Below are positions 26,896-37,773 of a DNA stretch of 64,000 bases, one piece after another. Position numbers and translations under genes: made by a program. The number at the start of each line of letters is the position of its first letter. Within the stretch, counting starts at the first letter, position 1. The notes beneath the pieces are model-generated. The model saw only the letters and a list, made by a program, of their open reading frames with translations. It was not told where the DNA came from and did no database searches. This DNA is from Acanthochromis polyacanthus (taxonomy: Eukaryota; Chordata; Actinopteri; Pomacentridae). Location: NCBI RefSeq assembly GCF_021347895.1, contig NC_067116.1, forward strand, positions 33,491,639 through 33,555,638. Reading direction: 5' to 3'.

Positions 26896-29273
26896 CTGTT
26901 ATGAAAGTTAAGAAACAAGAGCATTAGAGAGCTTCCTATTAACACATAATAGTATGCACATCTATGAAAATAATATAAAGACATACAACCTTTGAGCATG
27001 TTGTGTTCTAGTGCTATGCAGATAGCATTCACTTAAAATCACTGGGACTAGCAGCATTATCACACTGATTGGCAATCAATTTCAGAAATGATCACAGTTT
27101 AGCTGATCAGTTCCAGAACTCAGCACAGTCTAAGTCCACAAAGCTTGCTAATCATTTTGAAATGCTTGAGAACCTAAAAACGTCATGATCACGAATACAG
27201 TGAGCACACTTTATTCATGAGTTAGATGGCTACAGAAGCTATAAAAGATAAAATGTTGAATTGTACATATTATTTGACAAACTTCAATGTCATTGCCTTC
27301 TTTATGTCTATGTTTTCACATGTCCATGTCTCCGTGTGATACAAATGGTTACGTCTGCTTTAGGCAATATTTATTTGTTATTCTAAGCAATGCTGCAAGA
27401 GATGACTGCAGTATCATAGTCTGTCTGTTTGATGCAAGACAATTCATCCTCTCTGTGAAAGCTTGGAATTATTACAAAACATGAACACGAGTAAATATGA
27501 CTAAACATGCAAAAGTATTGTTTAGAATTAAAGAAAATTTGGGCTTTTAGAAAATGTTGTTTATATTAACATCGAGTAATACCAATTAACTGATAAGTTG
27601 TCAACTATTACTTTCCAACTATTCACACAATAGATTATTTAGTTAAACAATGTTTTAAAGATAAAAAGTCTAAATTCTCCGATCCAGCTTCTTATATTTC
27701 AATAGTTTCTAGTTTCTTTCGTCCTCCTCTATGACAGTAAACTAAATGTCTTAGTGATGTGAATAAAACAAGACATTTGGGGACGTCATCTTGGACTTTG
27801 GGAAGTACTGACTGACATTTTTCATTATTTTATAAACCAAACAACTAACTGATTCATCTGGAAAATAACTGACAGATTGAGCGATAATGAAAACAAGCAT
27901 TAGTTGCAGCTAGAATTTAAATATAGCCATTAAACAGCCTGACAGAAAAGAAAAGCTGTGGGGAAATGGAATTTGGGGTGAATTCTGCAGACTACAACAA
28001 CATCAGAGACATGAACATATATTTTCACAAAAGCATGATTAACAATCAATACATTTGGATAATAATGACATTTAACTAAGGTTGTTGACTTTTGAAAAAC
28101 ATGCTAGGCTTATTTTTATGGGACAACAAAAGGATTTTTAGAAAGTTCCGGGTTTTAAATATTTCTTACACTATTTATCAAATACTATTTCTACACAAAT
28201 CCCTCTCATTGGAAAAATTAGACATTATTACTGTAGCTTTGGCTAATTTTTAAGATTTAAGAAAATGCTGTTTATATTATTTCATCAAGCAAAAAAAAAA
28301 TCATGCTTTATTTATTGTTGCAATGACAACTTTAATGGTTTAGTAGTCTGATTTCTTCTGTATTGTGTAGACCTAAGCTGGCATCAATGACAGTATTAGC
28401 TGATACAAAAGAAAAAAATACCACAGCAATGTTATTGATGAATAATATGGTAAACCTATACATAAACATGGCAGTGCCTGACAGAAAAGATGTGATGAAA
28501 TAAAATTTAGTGTTGTTTGTGGACACTGTTGCAGTATCAGGGACATGTACAAGTCAGAAAACCAGATAAGGATGTAATTTTATTAGTATTAGAGCGTGTT
28601 TAAGTAAAGTTCTTGACAGTTAGCCTTTAGAAAAAATACATAAGGTAATATTTTGGGAGAAAAACAGAAAACATTCTGCTTAGCGTTTAATGATTATTAT
28701 TTCAACCCAACTGTTCTCATGAGTGTAAGAAATGTGGGCTGTCCACGTAAATTCAATGACAACGTAAAGCCTAATAACAATAAAAAAGTAACTCAGGTAA
28801 ATAAAGACAACACTTTCGTGTCTGGATTGTTGTACACAAGAAGTCCCATTGCTTTTAATTTTAAATGACCTTCTCACAAAGACAAAATAAATACATTAGA
28901 GTTCATTTCGTGACTTCTCTCGTCATGAAAGATGTTTTGCCTCAGTGTAAACGCTACAAAAACAAGCCTTGTGTGACTAATTCAGGAAATCTTAACCCTG
29001 CGTGAACACCTGTTGTCATACTACGGACAGGCTGAGATAAATGTAATGCTCTTATGTTCAACAGAATAAAACACAGTCGAGAAGCAGAATGGCAACCATC
29101 CTCAACTAGAAATAAGTCAAACTGAGCAGAGTTAAACAGACCTGCTGTTTTACATGAGTAACCCAATCTTCGTGCGAAACATTTCCAATGACGAAATTAA
29201 CTTCTCCACTCAGTGAAATGCACAGCTTTATTAGAAAACTTCACAAAAGTTGTGGTGAAACGAACAGCCTTAC
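26896..29273 (-). other. shroom2: shroom2 5' UTR intron
   Basis: AT-rich sequence between the non-coding exon and the first coding exon. It contains one fairly complete MITE copy (about 27580-27913). No other coding signal was seen. Confidence 0.6.
27580..27913 (+). repeat. MITE-like dispersed repeat ('gctgcaac' family), best copy
   Basis: This copy ends with tagttgcagct and carries the family landmarks: an antiparallel ttaactgataagttgtcaac block, a 'ctatgacagtaaact' stretch, 'acaagacatttggggacgtc' and 'accaaacaactaac'. Related copies lie at about 5650-5990, 46130-46430 and 54344-54630, with fragments near 15553 and 54823. The superfamily is uncertain; I suspect a hAT-type non-autonomous element. 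Confidence 0.6.
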
Positions 29274-29530
29274 CTGGCAATTCAATTTGTGGATAAACCG
29301 GTGAACACGAAAGCTTCGTCGGGGTGGCACGCAGCTATATCCCAGCTTTACGTTACACATACTTCATCTTTTGGAACCGTTTATCTTTTCAAATAGAGTC
29401 ACTTTTAGGCTAACTGTGCCAACAATTTCGCGGAAAACGCCGATAATTCTCACAGTTTAAAATGCAGCAGGTCTGTCCGTATCCTACTTCATGATACAAG
29501 CCGACAACGACACACTGACACACTCAGGAG
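29274..29530 (-). other. shroom2: shroom2 5' non-coding exon (5' limit uncertain)
   Basis: On the minus strand GCCAG|GTAAGG gives a strong donor after 29274. It lies 2.4 kb upstream of the 4-nt-leader coding exon, which needs a 5' UTR partner. The transcription start is not visible, so 29530 is a guess. The region is relatively rich in CpG. Confidence 0.55.
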
Positions 29531-30008
29531 AGTTTAAATTAGCTAAGCTAAAACTAGCTCCATCCATGGACAACAGGGATAATAACAAGTGTAGTGAAAC
29601 GCAGCGCAAGCGTGTCACCTACTGTTAGCTAGCTAGTACTGCTGCGTTTCCCTATGATTTTTTTAAAATTAAAAATATAAACGCATTCTAACTCAAAAAC
29701 TGAAGCTAAAACATTTATGTCTGGAGCGTTATATTTAATTTACCGCAATAAATTGCTTGTTAATGAATGGTCAACTTGGTTTTAAACAACTTTATGGCAG
29801 TGCGTTCGTTTCCATGACAACTTGTTCACCTAAGGGTAGCCACCAGGGTCAAACCAAACCGGTTTGCGGAAGTGGGTGAATACTGAAACGTCACCAGCTC
29901 TAACTTTAGTTTCAAACTTTAAGAAAAAACGACATATAAACAACTAAAAACCATCACTGGAGCATGTTAAATAACTTAATTTAACTTTTCAGGCACTACG
30001 TTTACAGT
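29531..30008. promoter_or_regulatory. Head-to-head promoter of shroom2 and syap1
   Basis: The shroom2 non-coding exon (minus, ending 29274) and the syap1 start codon (plus, 30009) are about 0.7 kb apart. The stretch contains an ETS/GABP-like GCGGAAGTG at 29866-29874 and a CRE-like ACGTCA at 29888-29893, close to where a syap1 transcript would begin. There is no clear TATA box. Shared regulation is an inference from spacing. Confidence 0.5.
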
Positions 30009-30189
30009 ATGTTTAAGAGCTGGGGGACCTGGCTCGGAATAGAAGACGAAAATGCCGAAGTTAAACAAGAAACCGAGTCTGTTGATGCTGATAAAGACAA
30101 GAACTGTGGAGTAAATGTACCTGAAAATGAGCAGACCGGTGCTGCCGAGAAAGATGATCAACTTCCCCAGAAAGCTAAGGGTCTCAGTG
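30009..30189 (+). CDS. syap1: syap1 exon 1
   Basis: Starts ATG ([14 protein letters not shown]) and ends GGTCTCAGTG|GTAAGT in phase 1. The segment after residue 14 is acidic and weakly conserved. Confidence 0.95.
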
Positions 30190-32432
30190 GTAAGTATGAT
30201 AAAATTAATAGACTTTGTTGTAGCAGTAATGTTGACGGTCACGTCAAGTCACCGTTACTTCTTAGCACAGGGGGTTTGGTTTGAAATTGCCAGTGGTGGG
30301 ACAGAATTTATTGAAGACCAGGAGACCAAAGACGCCTTTGATTTTGAGTGGGTACATGTGGTTAGTTACATTTCAGATCCATGTAAGCTCAGTGTTGCTG
30401 AATTGACTGGTTTCTTTGCAGGTTACATATATAGCTTCGCCAGCAGTGCCTCAAAGAAACTGTCTGAATCCGTCGTTGAAACAGCGCAAACCTTGAAGAA
30501 AAGTGTGGAGGAGGGGAAGATTAATGGAATCATTGATAAGGTAAAAAGCTTTGCTGTCTGTAATTTGAATTATTTCTGCTCCTTCGGTGTACTGAGTACT
30601 TTTTGAATAAATGTTTTCTTTGCTCAGACCATTTTGGGCGATTTCCAGAAAGAACAAGAAAGGTTTGTTCAGGAGCAAAAGGCCAAAAAGTTTGGTAAGT
30701 ACTCCTGTATTCTGTAGTTCGTTTGTGTTTAGATTTGAAGTCCCTCTCTGAGCACACCAGCTCACCTAGGACTCTGCTCACTATAACACTGCAAAACTAC
30801 ACTACACTACAATGGCAAATTGGAGTAAATCAGCCACACATTTGAAACCGGAAACTAACCTGATCTGGAGAAGAATGATGATACAGAAAGCCCCATACAG
30901 GTTTTCACTGAAGGGCACCTTTAAATTGGTTATTTCACTTTCAAAACAAACATGTACTCAGTCAAAACATTATAACATGTAAGTGTGTTTACTTTGCAGT
31001 AACTACAGGCCAGTTTTCATTGTCCCTAGGTGCTGCTGTACCACCGTGGGTAGGTTATAATGAAGAGGAAACCATACAGCAACAGATTTTAGCTCTCTCA
31101 GCTGTGAGTGTCCTTATGAAACATCTCTTTTCATCTAGAAAAATAGTCAAATTGTGCTTCTCTATAACGCCAGAACGAATAGAACTTCACTGTGTGGTTT
31201 CATTTGACGGCAGGACAAAAGAAATTTTCTGCGAGACCCGCCTGCTGGGGTGCAATTTCACTTTGACTTTGAGCAAATGTATCCAGTCGCCATGGTGATG
31301 CTGGAGGAAGATGAGCTCCTCAGGAAGATGCGCTTCCATCTGGTCCCCAAACAGTGAGAACATTTCACTTACATATTACCTTTGTTGTCTTCATCATATT
31401 CGCCCTTGCATAAGAGTGCGTTTAATAAAGCAAAAACTATATAGTTGCCTTTCACAGTGATGGCTAAGTTGCTCCTCTGTGGGGTTCTTTTTAGGGTGAA
31501 GGAGGAGGCCTTCTGGAAGAATTACTTCTACCGTGTGTCCTTGATCAAACAGTCAGCTCAGCTCACAGCTCTCGCAGCTCAACAGGCTGCCGAGCGGAGA
31601 GACGTGGAGAAAACTAGTTCCAGTCATGAGGAGCTTCATCATATAGGTACAAGAGTTATTTTTTTTCTATTTATGGCTTCTCCTACAAAATGTTAGTGAG
31701 ACAAAAGAAGAGTAGTAAACCAAAAAGTGAGTTAACCTTTTTAAGCACAGCATTTTAGATTGGGTTTGTCACATAATCTACATAAAATGTAATAATACAA
31801 ACAGCAGTAGGTAAAATAGAATATGGATTAGATTGAACTTGGTATTACTATTCTGATATGATTTCAAAAAATTGTTTCTGCAGATGTAGTTAAACGGAAA
31901 ACTCCCCCATCCATCCACAGAACCAAACCAAAGTCAAGTGAGGTAAGCCACCTGTTTTTAAAGAATAATGTATGCAGAAAAAAAATCCTTCTAAAATGAT
32001 GATTGGACTCAGATGAGCGTGACTAAGACGACCTTCTGTTTGTGTTATGAAAGGATGAAGAGGAGATTTCCACCAGTCCGCCCGTGTCTGAATTTGTAAG
32101 CGATGCCTTTGACTCATGCAAGATAAACGAGGCCGACCTGCGCAAAGAAATGGAACAGCTGGTCCTGGACAAGAGGGAACATCCAAACACACAGGAGGGT
32201 CAGTCTTTTCCTTAAATTGGGTTAGTGCATATTTGTAGAGCTGCTTGCCAGAGTTTAATAGGTGATTCACTGTTGCTTTTATTTCTTAATAGTTTTTTCT
32301 TCAGAGGAGACTGCAGACTGGGAGCGAGAGCTGCAGGAGGAGCTTAAGGAGTACGACGTGTTGGCTGACAATGAGAACCGAGATGACAGCTGGGACAGAG
32401 AGATTGAGGAGATGCTGAAGGAGGACAGTTAG
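30009..32432 (+). CDS. syap1: Synapse-associated protein 1, complete
   Basis: Syap1 is a cytosolic/Golgi BSD-domain adaptor reported to promote AKT1 phosphorylation and to occur at synapses (family knowledge). Nine exons join in frame: 30009-30189, 30422-30540, 30628-30694, 31030-31103, 31214-31353, 31495-31646, 31884-31942, 32054-32198, 32305-32432. All have GT-AG junctions and together give 354 residues against 352 in human (from memory). The N terminus [10 protein letters not shown] is followed by an acidic stretch, then an amphipathic segment ([20 protein letters not shown]). AAVPPW and [19 protein letters not shown] follow. The BSD domain covers about residues 165-217 with the conserved FW pair at 200-201. 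The C terminus is acidic and ends EEMLKEDS. Divergent from shroom2. Confidence 0.97.
30422..30540 (+). CDS. syap1: syap1 exon 2
   Basis: Acceptor TTTGCAG, donor GATAAG|GTAAAA. Encodes [19 protein letters not shown] and on to GKINGIIDK, the amphipathic N-terminal segment. Confidence 0.95.
30628..30694 (+). CDS. syap1: syap1 exon 3
   Basis: Acceptor TGCTCAG, donor TTTG|GTAAGT. Encodes [20 protein letters not shown], a short charged helix-like stretch. Confidence 0.95.
31030..31103 (+). CDS. syap1: syap1 exon 4
   Basis: Acceptor CCCTAG, donor TCAGCT|GTGAGT. Encodes [20 protein letters not shown] and ends LALSA. Confidence 0.95.
31214..31353 (+). CDS. syap1: syap1 exon 5 (BSD domain start)
   Basis: Acceptor GGCAG, donor AAACA|GTGAGA (phase 2). 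Encodes [20 protein letters not shown], then [20 protein letters not shown], almost identical to the human family member. Confidence 0.95.
31495..31646 (+). CDS. syap1: syap1 exon 6 (BSD domain end)
   Basis: Acceptor TTTTTAG, donor ATATAG|GTACAA. Encodes [20 protein letters not shown] with the BSD FW signature, then [13 protein letters not shown]. Confidence 0.95.
31884..31942 (+). CDS. syap1: syap1 exon 7
   Basis: Acceptor TTCTGCAG, donor AGTGAG|GTAAGC. Encodes [20 protein letters not shown], a basic linker. Confidence 0.93.
32054..32198 (+). CDS. syap1: syap1 exon 8
   Basis: Acceptor GAAAG, donor GGAG|G|GTCAGT (exon ends at 32198). Encodes [20 protein letters not shown] and [14 protein letters not shown], strongly conserved. 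Confidence 0.93.
32305..32432 (+). CDS. syap1: syap1 exon 9 with stop
   Basis: Acceptor TTCTTCAG. Encodes [19 protein letters not shown] and ends [13 protein letters not shown] with TAG at 32430-32432. Confidence 0.95.
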
Positions 32433-33100
32433 AGCAGCTACACAGACACCTACAGCTTTAAACTGTTTGAAGGGCACCGTTCAGATCGGAAACTATGTAT
32501 TGATTTGTTACAGCTTTGGTCCTCAGTGAATTTTGGCTGAATTTCAAAAACATTTCGGTGTCCAATTTACATGGCCTGAGTAGTTTTACAGGTGAATAGT
32601 GGAGAAAAAAATGTCCTGGATCTCAGGTTTATAATGTCATACTGTGAGAAGCCTTCACAAAAGACTGAAAATTTGCCCAGGCATGTAAAAGATAACTGTA
32701 AATACTAGAAGTACTGTAAGGCTACAGAGTCAAACTGACTCTGCACTATCTGTTACACAGCAATATCTATGTAAAGTTTGCTGCCATGAGCCACCATAAG
32801 GAAAGGATAAAGGAAAATTTGAGTGTGAAACATTTAATTTCCTGCTTTCTCATGAAATTTTATGCACCAACTTGTACCTTTTCTGTTCCAATTTCTGGTG
32901 AAAACTTTTCTGTTTATGTAAAGAAAAAGTATTCAATATATGACTGAACGTATCTATTTTTATGATCGAATGCCTTGTCTTCTCTGTGCCGCTCCAAACA
33001 AGCATTCTTCCTCCTATTTACCCAACGTTTTGTGTTCATACTTATAAAAACTGCAGTTTATGTTGTCAAACTTTATTAAACATTCACTTTATTATTACAT
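32433..33100 (+). terminator. syap1: syap1 3' UTR and poly(A) signal
   Basis: About 650 nt of AT-rich non-coding sequence follows the stop. A variant poly(A) signal ATTAAA lies at 33075-33080, followed about 20-35 nt later by a GT/T-rich stretch (gtgtatttgtttttctc) typical of a downstream element. No better signal was seen before it. Confidence 0.5.
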
Positions 33101-36100
33101 CCAGTGTATTTGTTTTTCTCTCATGCACACTAATCTTGCTATTCCTCATCTTAATCCAGTTCAACTGTTCAGCTGGATCCTTATTTGACCGGCGCAGAAT
33201 GAATGAGAGGAAACAAGCTGTTTATGACAGTCTCTCTGCCCCTGGAGTGCTCTTTATTGCTGAACTCGACAAGAAAACATGGCCTTCCTCTTATGTCCAT
33301 TGCAGATGCTGATAACAGTAAACACAAATCCAGTAAGGTAATACACAGGTTCTGCTGCACTCATGCTGTAGCTACTGTATAGTTCACTAAATACACAATA
33401 TAGAATAGATTCTATCAGTCACACCTGTAGAGATACAGTAAACCACACACAAAGTCAAGTATATATGAAAATGCTCCTCTGAAGTTATAGAAAAGATTTA
33501 AATATTTCAACATGTAAAACAGTTGTGACTTATAGAAGAAGTTTCAAAATGGAAAATGTGAATATCATTCAAACGAACAGTGCAAGAAAACATGAAATGC
33601 AGATCGGATGGGAGTTTATCTATTTGTACAGTCCAGTGTCCAAGGCATTTAATGTGTATATAAGTGTGGAATTTTTTTTCCCCATCTTAGTGGGTGTAAA
33701 TGACTGTTTTGGTACATAAAAAAATCTTAATATTCTTCAAGGATTCATGACACTATTGCTATTTTATAATCCGGTCACTTTTTTTTTTTTCCAGTCACAG
33801 TAGTAAATAGGTAGTTTACATGCTGTACAGTGTGTTACAGGAGGCTTCACAGGCCAGAGAGGCTATGGGATTTTATACTGAGTAACTAGCAGCGTGGGAT
33901 GGACAGTGAAACGGCTGTGACAGAGCAGTTTTCAACCGGTTTTACGGTGAATGACATGCTGCGTAAAGTGGTGGAGCTGGAACAGGTGAAACAGCATGGC
34001 AGTAGGGAGATGTCCCTCAAGCAGTCTTCATCAAAACAGATAAAATAATTAAAAACATCTGTAAACAGTGTGGAAAGTGGGGGATTCCCAAGCTCAGATG
34101 GTCATTGTTCTGCATGATTAGCACAGATTTGCTACTTAATATCATTTATTACAGAGTGTAGTAAAAGAGGGCAACTGTGATTAATAGCTTAAACCCCCAT
34201 TTTATTCATCTAATTTTTCAAATCGCACTAAATTACATATAATGTAAAATTAACCTCTGATAATCAGTGCTTTGATATGAGCAGAGATCACTGTTTGTTA
34301 GAAACTTAATATTCTGTAGGTCTTAGCCATATTTAGCATGCCATAATTTTACTGTATAGTTGCTGCTCTCACTGTTCCCGTTTTCTAACAGCGATATTTA
34401 TAACCAAACTGTGATGAACTCTGTAGTAAAGATCAAACGATAACTGGCCAGGTCAATTATCAGGTGCGATTTTTAGCATTTTTTCAAATTTACACATCTC
34501 TTTTAAAAGAAAATTAAATTCCAAATATAACAAATTAGTTGAAAAATGTGCTGTATTTGCCTCTATCTGCAGCTACCTCTCTGTGCTCTTGAACACTATT
34601 TGATTGGTGATGTGTCACAGGCAATATCCTCTAAAGTATGAAAACTAAATATTGAAAAGTTCTGTTATAAATTAACACATTTTAAATGTAAAAAAACAAA
34701 GTCATTCCAACAAAGTTTTGTGTTGGAGTTTACATTATTTAAAATTTTGACACCAGCTATTCGACTTTTACTGCAAATGTATATTGTTCTAAATATCGTT
34801 CTCCTCGATTATTATTCATCTGTACTGGTATCAGCCCCGAAAAATCAGATATTATTCCTACTTCGAATGCAACTAAGCATTGTGGCAAATTATGCCCAGT
34901 CCACTTGTACACGTCACAAAAACCTCCGTCCACATGAAAACGCAACAAGCACAACTGAAGCCCTGTGGAGAGCTGAACAAGCAAAATGTGGCGCTATAGC
35001 TGTAAACCTGAAGCCACGGTGGCCAACCAGAAGGCTGTAAACAGTGGTCCAACAATGGTTGCTGCTTCAGATGCGTCTGTTCCCTCATATATTGGAAGAA
35101 CAACTGTACAATTATGTGTAAACATTAAAAATTCATGTTAGCAAGGTTAGCACCAGCAATAATTTGACCACATGCACCTCTGAACAAAATCGTATAGAAT
35201 TTGTGTAGTAAACAAAGTAGCTTAAACTCCAAAACGTCCAAAAGTCCCTTCCTACATGTAAACACTGCCAACAGAATTTCTAAAATCCTAATCCTGAAAG
35301 AAGTTTTTCAAAAGGTCCCTTTTAATGTGCGTTTTCATGTGGATGAAAGGCCAAAACACCTATAAAAAACACAACAGTTTCAAATAAAACACGTGTCCAA
35401 GTGGACAAGACCACAAACAAAGCTAAAAAAAGACAAAGAGCTTGTATCATGTTTCATTTGAATTTGAGGGGAATTTTAAATTCCTTATTTCACTGCATCA
35501 ATTTATGGTCAAAATCTATGTATTTATGTGAAATAAAACACAAATTAATTACACACAATTAATTTAGTCATTGTATGAGCTCATAATTCATATTCTGAGA
35601 GTAAAAAGGACCCTGTTTGAGGCCTTGCTGCATCTAATAGCAATTTTACAGCAGTTTTTTCAAAATAAAAGTCTTCTGCTTCCTATATATCTTTATCAGG
35701 GAGAACAATGGGGATTTATACCCTGAAATCTATGCCCACAATTCATATCTACACGATTCTGACAGGATGAAAATGTTTGACACCTGTTATTTTACAACCT
35801 TGTGCCCAAAAATAGATCATTTCCGCTTTAAGTTTAATAATCCTGTGTCCTAGATTGAGTATTTACATACTAATTATTTCTGTCAGGTGACATCAATTGT
35901 TTGTTGCAGCTTTTGCCAAGTAAAATGCTTTCATAAAATAAATAAAAGAGAATCACAGTAGTAAACATGAAGAAAAACATTCTTGCACATTAATAAAATC
36001 ATATCAGTGTATATACCTGCTACATCGCAGTGGCATGCAAGTGCTTCTCTTGTGCATTATTAATATATTCTCTATTTTCAGATATGGACATCAATCAGTG

Positions 36101-36645
36101 ATTAAGGCATTCAACATTGAGTAGGATCTGTCATTAGAAACTAATAGACCAAACAGTCAGACTATAGGAGTGATAATGGCCTGTAAACTGAGAGAATCCT
36201 CATTTTAAAAAACACTTTGTGTTTTTAAGCCACTGCAGCGTCAAGTTAGACTGCAGTGGTGCATTACAGTGTCAGCACAGTGGGTACATAATAAATGACA
36301 AAAAAGTTCCACAATGCAATGTGTTAAAGATACAAATATGAGACGGAACAACTCTTTGGTTCTGTTAATGTAATACTTTTGACTTCCCTTTGTGATATAA
36401 TATAGCCTATTCTCTAGGTTAGAATAACATATTTGAGATTTAGAACTTTACTTCACAGAATAAAGTGATCACATCAGTTTTGGTCAAATCAAAATCAAAC
36501 AGAAAGCCACTCAGTACAGCATAAAGCTTAATTATGCTGCAGTTATGTTTGACACCACACTGAACACATGAGTAACTCAGCAGGAAATACACAAACAGTG
36601 CTACATCATCTTTTAAAAAAGTAGAAAAAAGAGCTGTGGAACATA
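33101..36645. other. Intergenic DNA between syap1 and ap1s2
   Basis: AT-rich and without a recognised gene apart from the weak 49-codon ORF at 33899. The 34900-35400 interval has mirrored 'ccacatgaaaacg' and 'cgttttcatgtggatg' motifs, suggesting remains of a MITE. Confidence 0.5.
33899..34048 (+). CDS. Possible 49-residue ORF or orphan exon
   Basis: ATG GAC AGT starts a 49-codon frame reading MDSETAVTEQFSTGFTVNDM and then LRKVVELEQ. Its composition is more protein-like than the flanking AT-rich DNA. An internal donor-like GAACAG|GTGAAA follows residue 29, so it could instead be a first coding exon. I do not recognise the protein and see no downstream partner exon. It may be chance or a relic. 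Confidence 0.2.
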   Translation: MDSETAVTEQFSTGFTVNDMLRKVVELEQVKQHGSREMSLKQSSSKQIK

Positions 36646-36744
36646 CAGTGGTGAAAAAAAGTTTTTGGACACCCCATGCATTAACCCTGTAAGACCCAAA
36701 TATGGAAAAAAATGAGCAAAAAAATAAAAAAAAGTTTATAGTAT

Positions 36745-37041
36745 ACACACACACACACACACACACACACGTCTGTTTCTTATATCCCCGTGGGGACTTA
36801 CCATTGACTCCCATTCATACCTAACCCCTAACCCTTACCCTAACCCTAACCTTAACCAACACCAAAACAATGGTAACCCTAAAGAAACTTTTTTGCACTT
36901 TTACTTTTTTCAGTAACAACAACAAAACACTGTTTCCCCCCGTGGGGACCTCATTTTTGGTCCCCACCATGACGCAAGTCCCCACCGAGATAGCGTGGAG
37001 TCAGGTCAAAGTCCCCACCAAGTCCCCACCGGTATAGATAA
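36745..37041. repeat. CA tract plus 'gtggggac / ccctaa' teleost repeat
   Basis: (CA)n covers 36745-36770. Next comes a block with repeated gtggggac and gtccccacc motifs in both orientations (36791, 36942, 36960-37030) and telomere-like ccctaaccctaacc at about 36820-36858. Similar blocks recur in fish genomes as an unclassified interspersed repeat. Confidence 0.55.
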
Positions 37042-37047
37042 ACATGT

Positions 37048-37076
37048 ACACACACACACACACACACATACACACT

Positions 37077-37151
<75 letters not shown>
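37048..37151. repeat. Compound (CA)n and (AT)n microsatellite
   Basis: (CA)n runs 37048-37075 and is followed by about 35 AT units at 37081-37150. The overlapping YIYIYI reading frames are an artefact of this repeat. Confidence 0.9.
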
Positions 37152-37156
<5 letters not shown>

Positions 37157-37571
37157 TAATAATAGACAATAATTAAAAAAAATAAGCTGTTGTATTTTTG
37201 CAACAGTGGGTTTTACAAGGTTAAGAATAACTTTTTGGTTCACTCTTCAAGTGTAATTTCTTTTAGTACAATCACAGTCATAATACTAAACAAACCCTTA
37301 AAAAAAAGCCATTAAAAACTTTAAATTTATTGGTTCCATAAAAATAAGAAATTCTGAGTATTGGGTCATTTTGGTAGAATTTAGTTTTGTTAATTTTTCT
37401 TGTTAGCAATAAACAAAAAAATTATCAGTTTGTGTCTATCTAATGCAGACACACCTTTTGAAACACAAATTTTTCCACAAATATTTCCTAATATTATTTG
37501 AGATCGTATAAAATTCTAAGGAGGTCCAAAAACTTTTTTCCACCACTGCAGACGAACAGGAAAACCACGTC

Positions 37572-37610
<39 letters not shown>

Positions 37611-37630
37611 TGTATGTGTGTGTGTGTGTG
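37572..37630. repeat. (GT)n microsatellite
   Basis: Nearly pure GT dinucleotides with one ATGTAT interruption, about 100 nt 3' of the ap1s2 stop codon in the direction of the gene, so probably in its 3' UTR. Confidence 0.9.
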
Positions 37631-37725
37631 CTCAGTGGTGAATGTGAGTGGTTATCAGCTACATACAGCACAGTAGCTGGCAGATGAAGGAGTGTGTGGC
37701 GAGTGGATGCTGATGAGGACAGTGT

Positions 37726-37773
37726 TTATGTCAGTCCAATTTCCTCCAGAACGCTGCGAGGGGTCTCTGCTTC
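37726..37773 (-). CDS. ap1s2: ap1s2 terminal coding exon (15 codons)
   Basis: Preceded by the acceptor CCCTCCACAG. Reads [15 protein letters not shown] then TAA at 37728-37726. It joins in phase with exon 3 although it is about 15 kb away. Confidence 0.93.
   Translation of the reverse strand, partial: EAETPRSVLEEIGLT

Larger units (their letters stand above)
36646..37548. mobile_element. Terminal-inverted-repeat element disrupted by simple repeats
   Basis: CAGTGGTGAAAAAAAG and TTTTTGGAC at the left end mirror GTCCAAAAAC and CTTTTTTCCACCACTG at the right. A TA precedes the left end (36644-36645). The ends resemble Tc1/mariner-type MITEs. The interior holds CA and AT microsatellites and a 'gtggggac' repeat block, so it was probably invaded or expanded after insertion. 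It lies just 3' of the ap1s2 terminal exon. Confidence 0.55.

Noticed and set aside
30115..30606. 163-codon ORF overlapping syap1 exons 1 and 2
   Set aside because: It reads through intron 1 and changes frame relative to exon 1; only exon 30422-30540 within it is real.
36820..36858. Interstitial telomere from ccctaaccctaacc units
   Set aside because: Only a few imperfect units embedded in a known type of fish interspersed repeat; not a fused telomere.
36951..37243. Two minus-strand ORFs rich in Tyr-Ile repeats
   Set aside because: They are translations of the (AT)n and (CA)n microsatellite, not genes.
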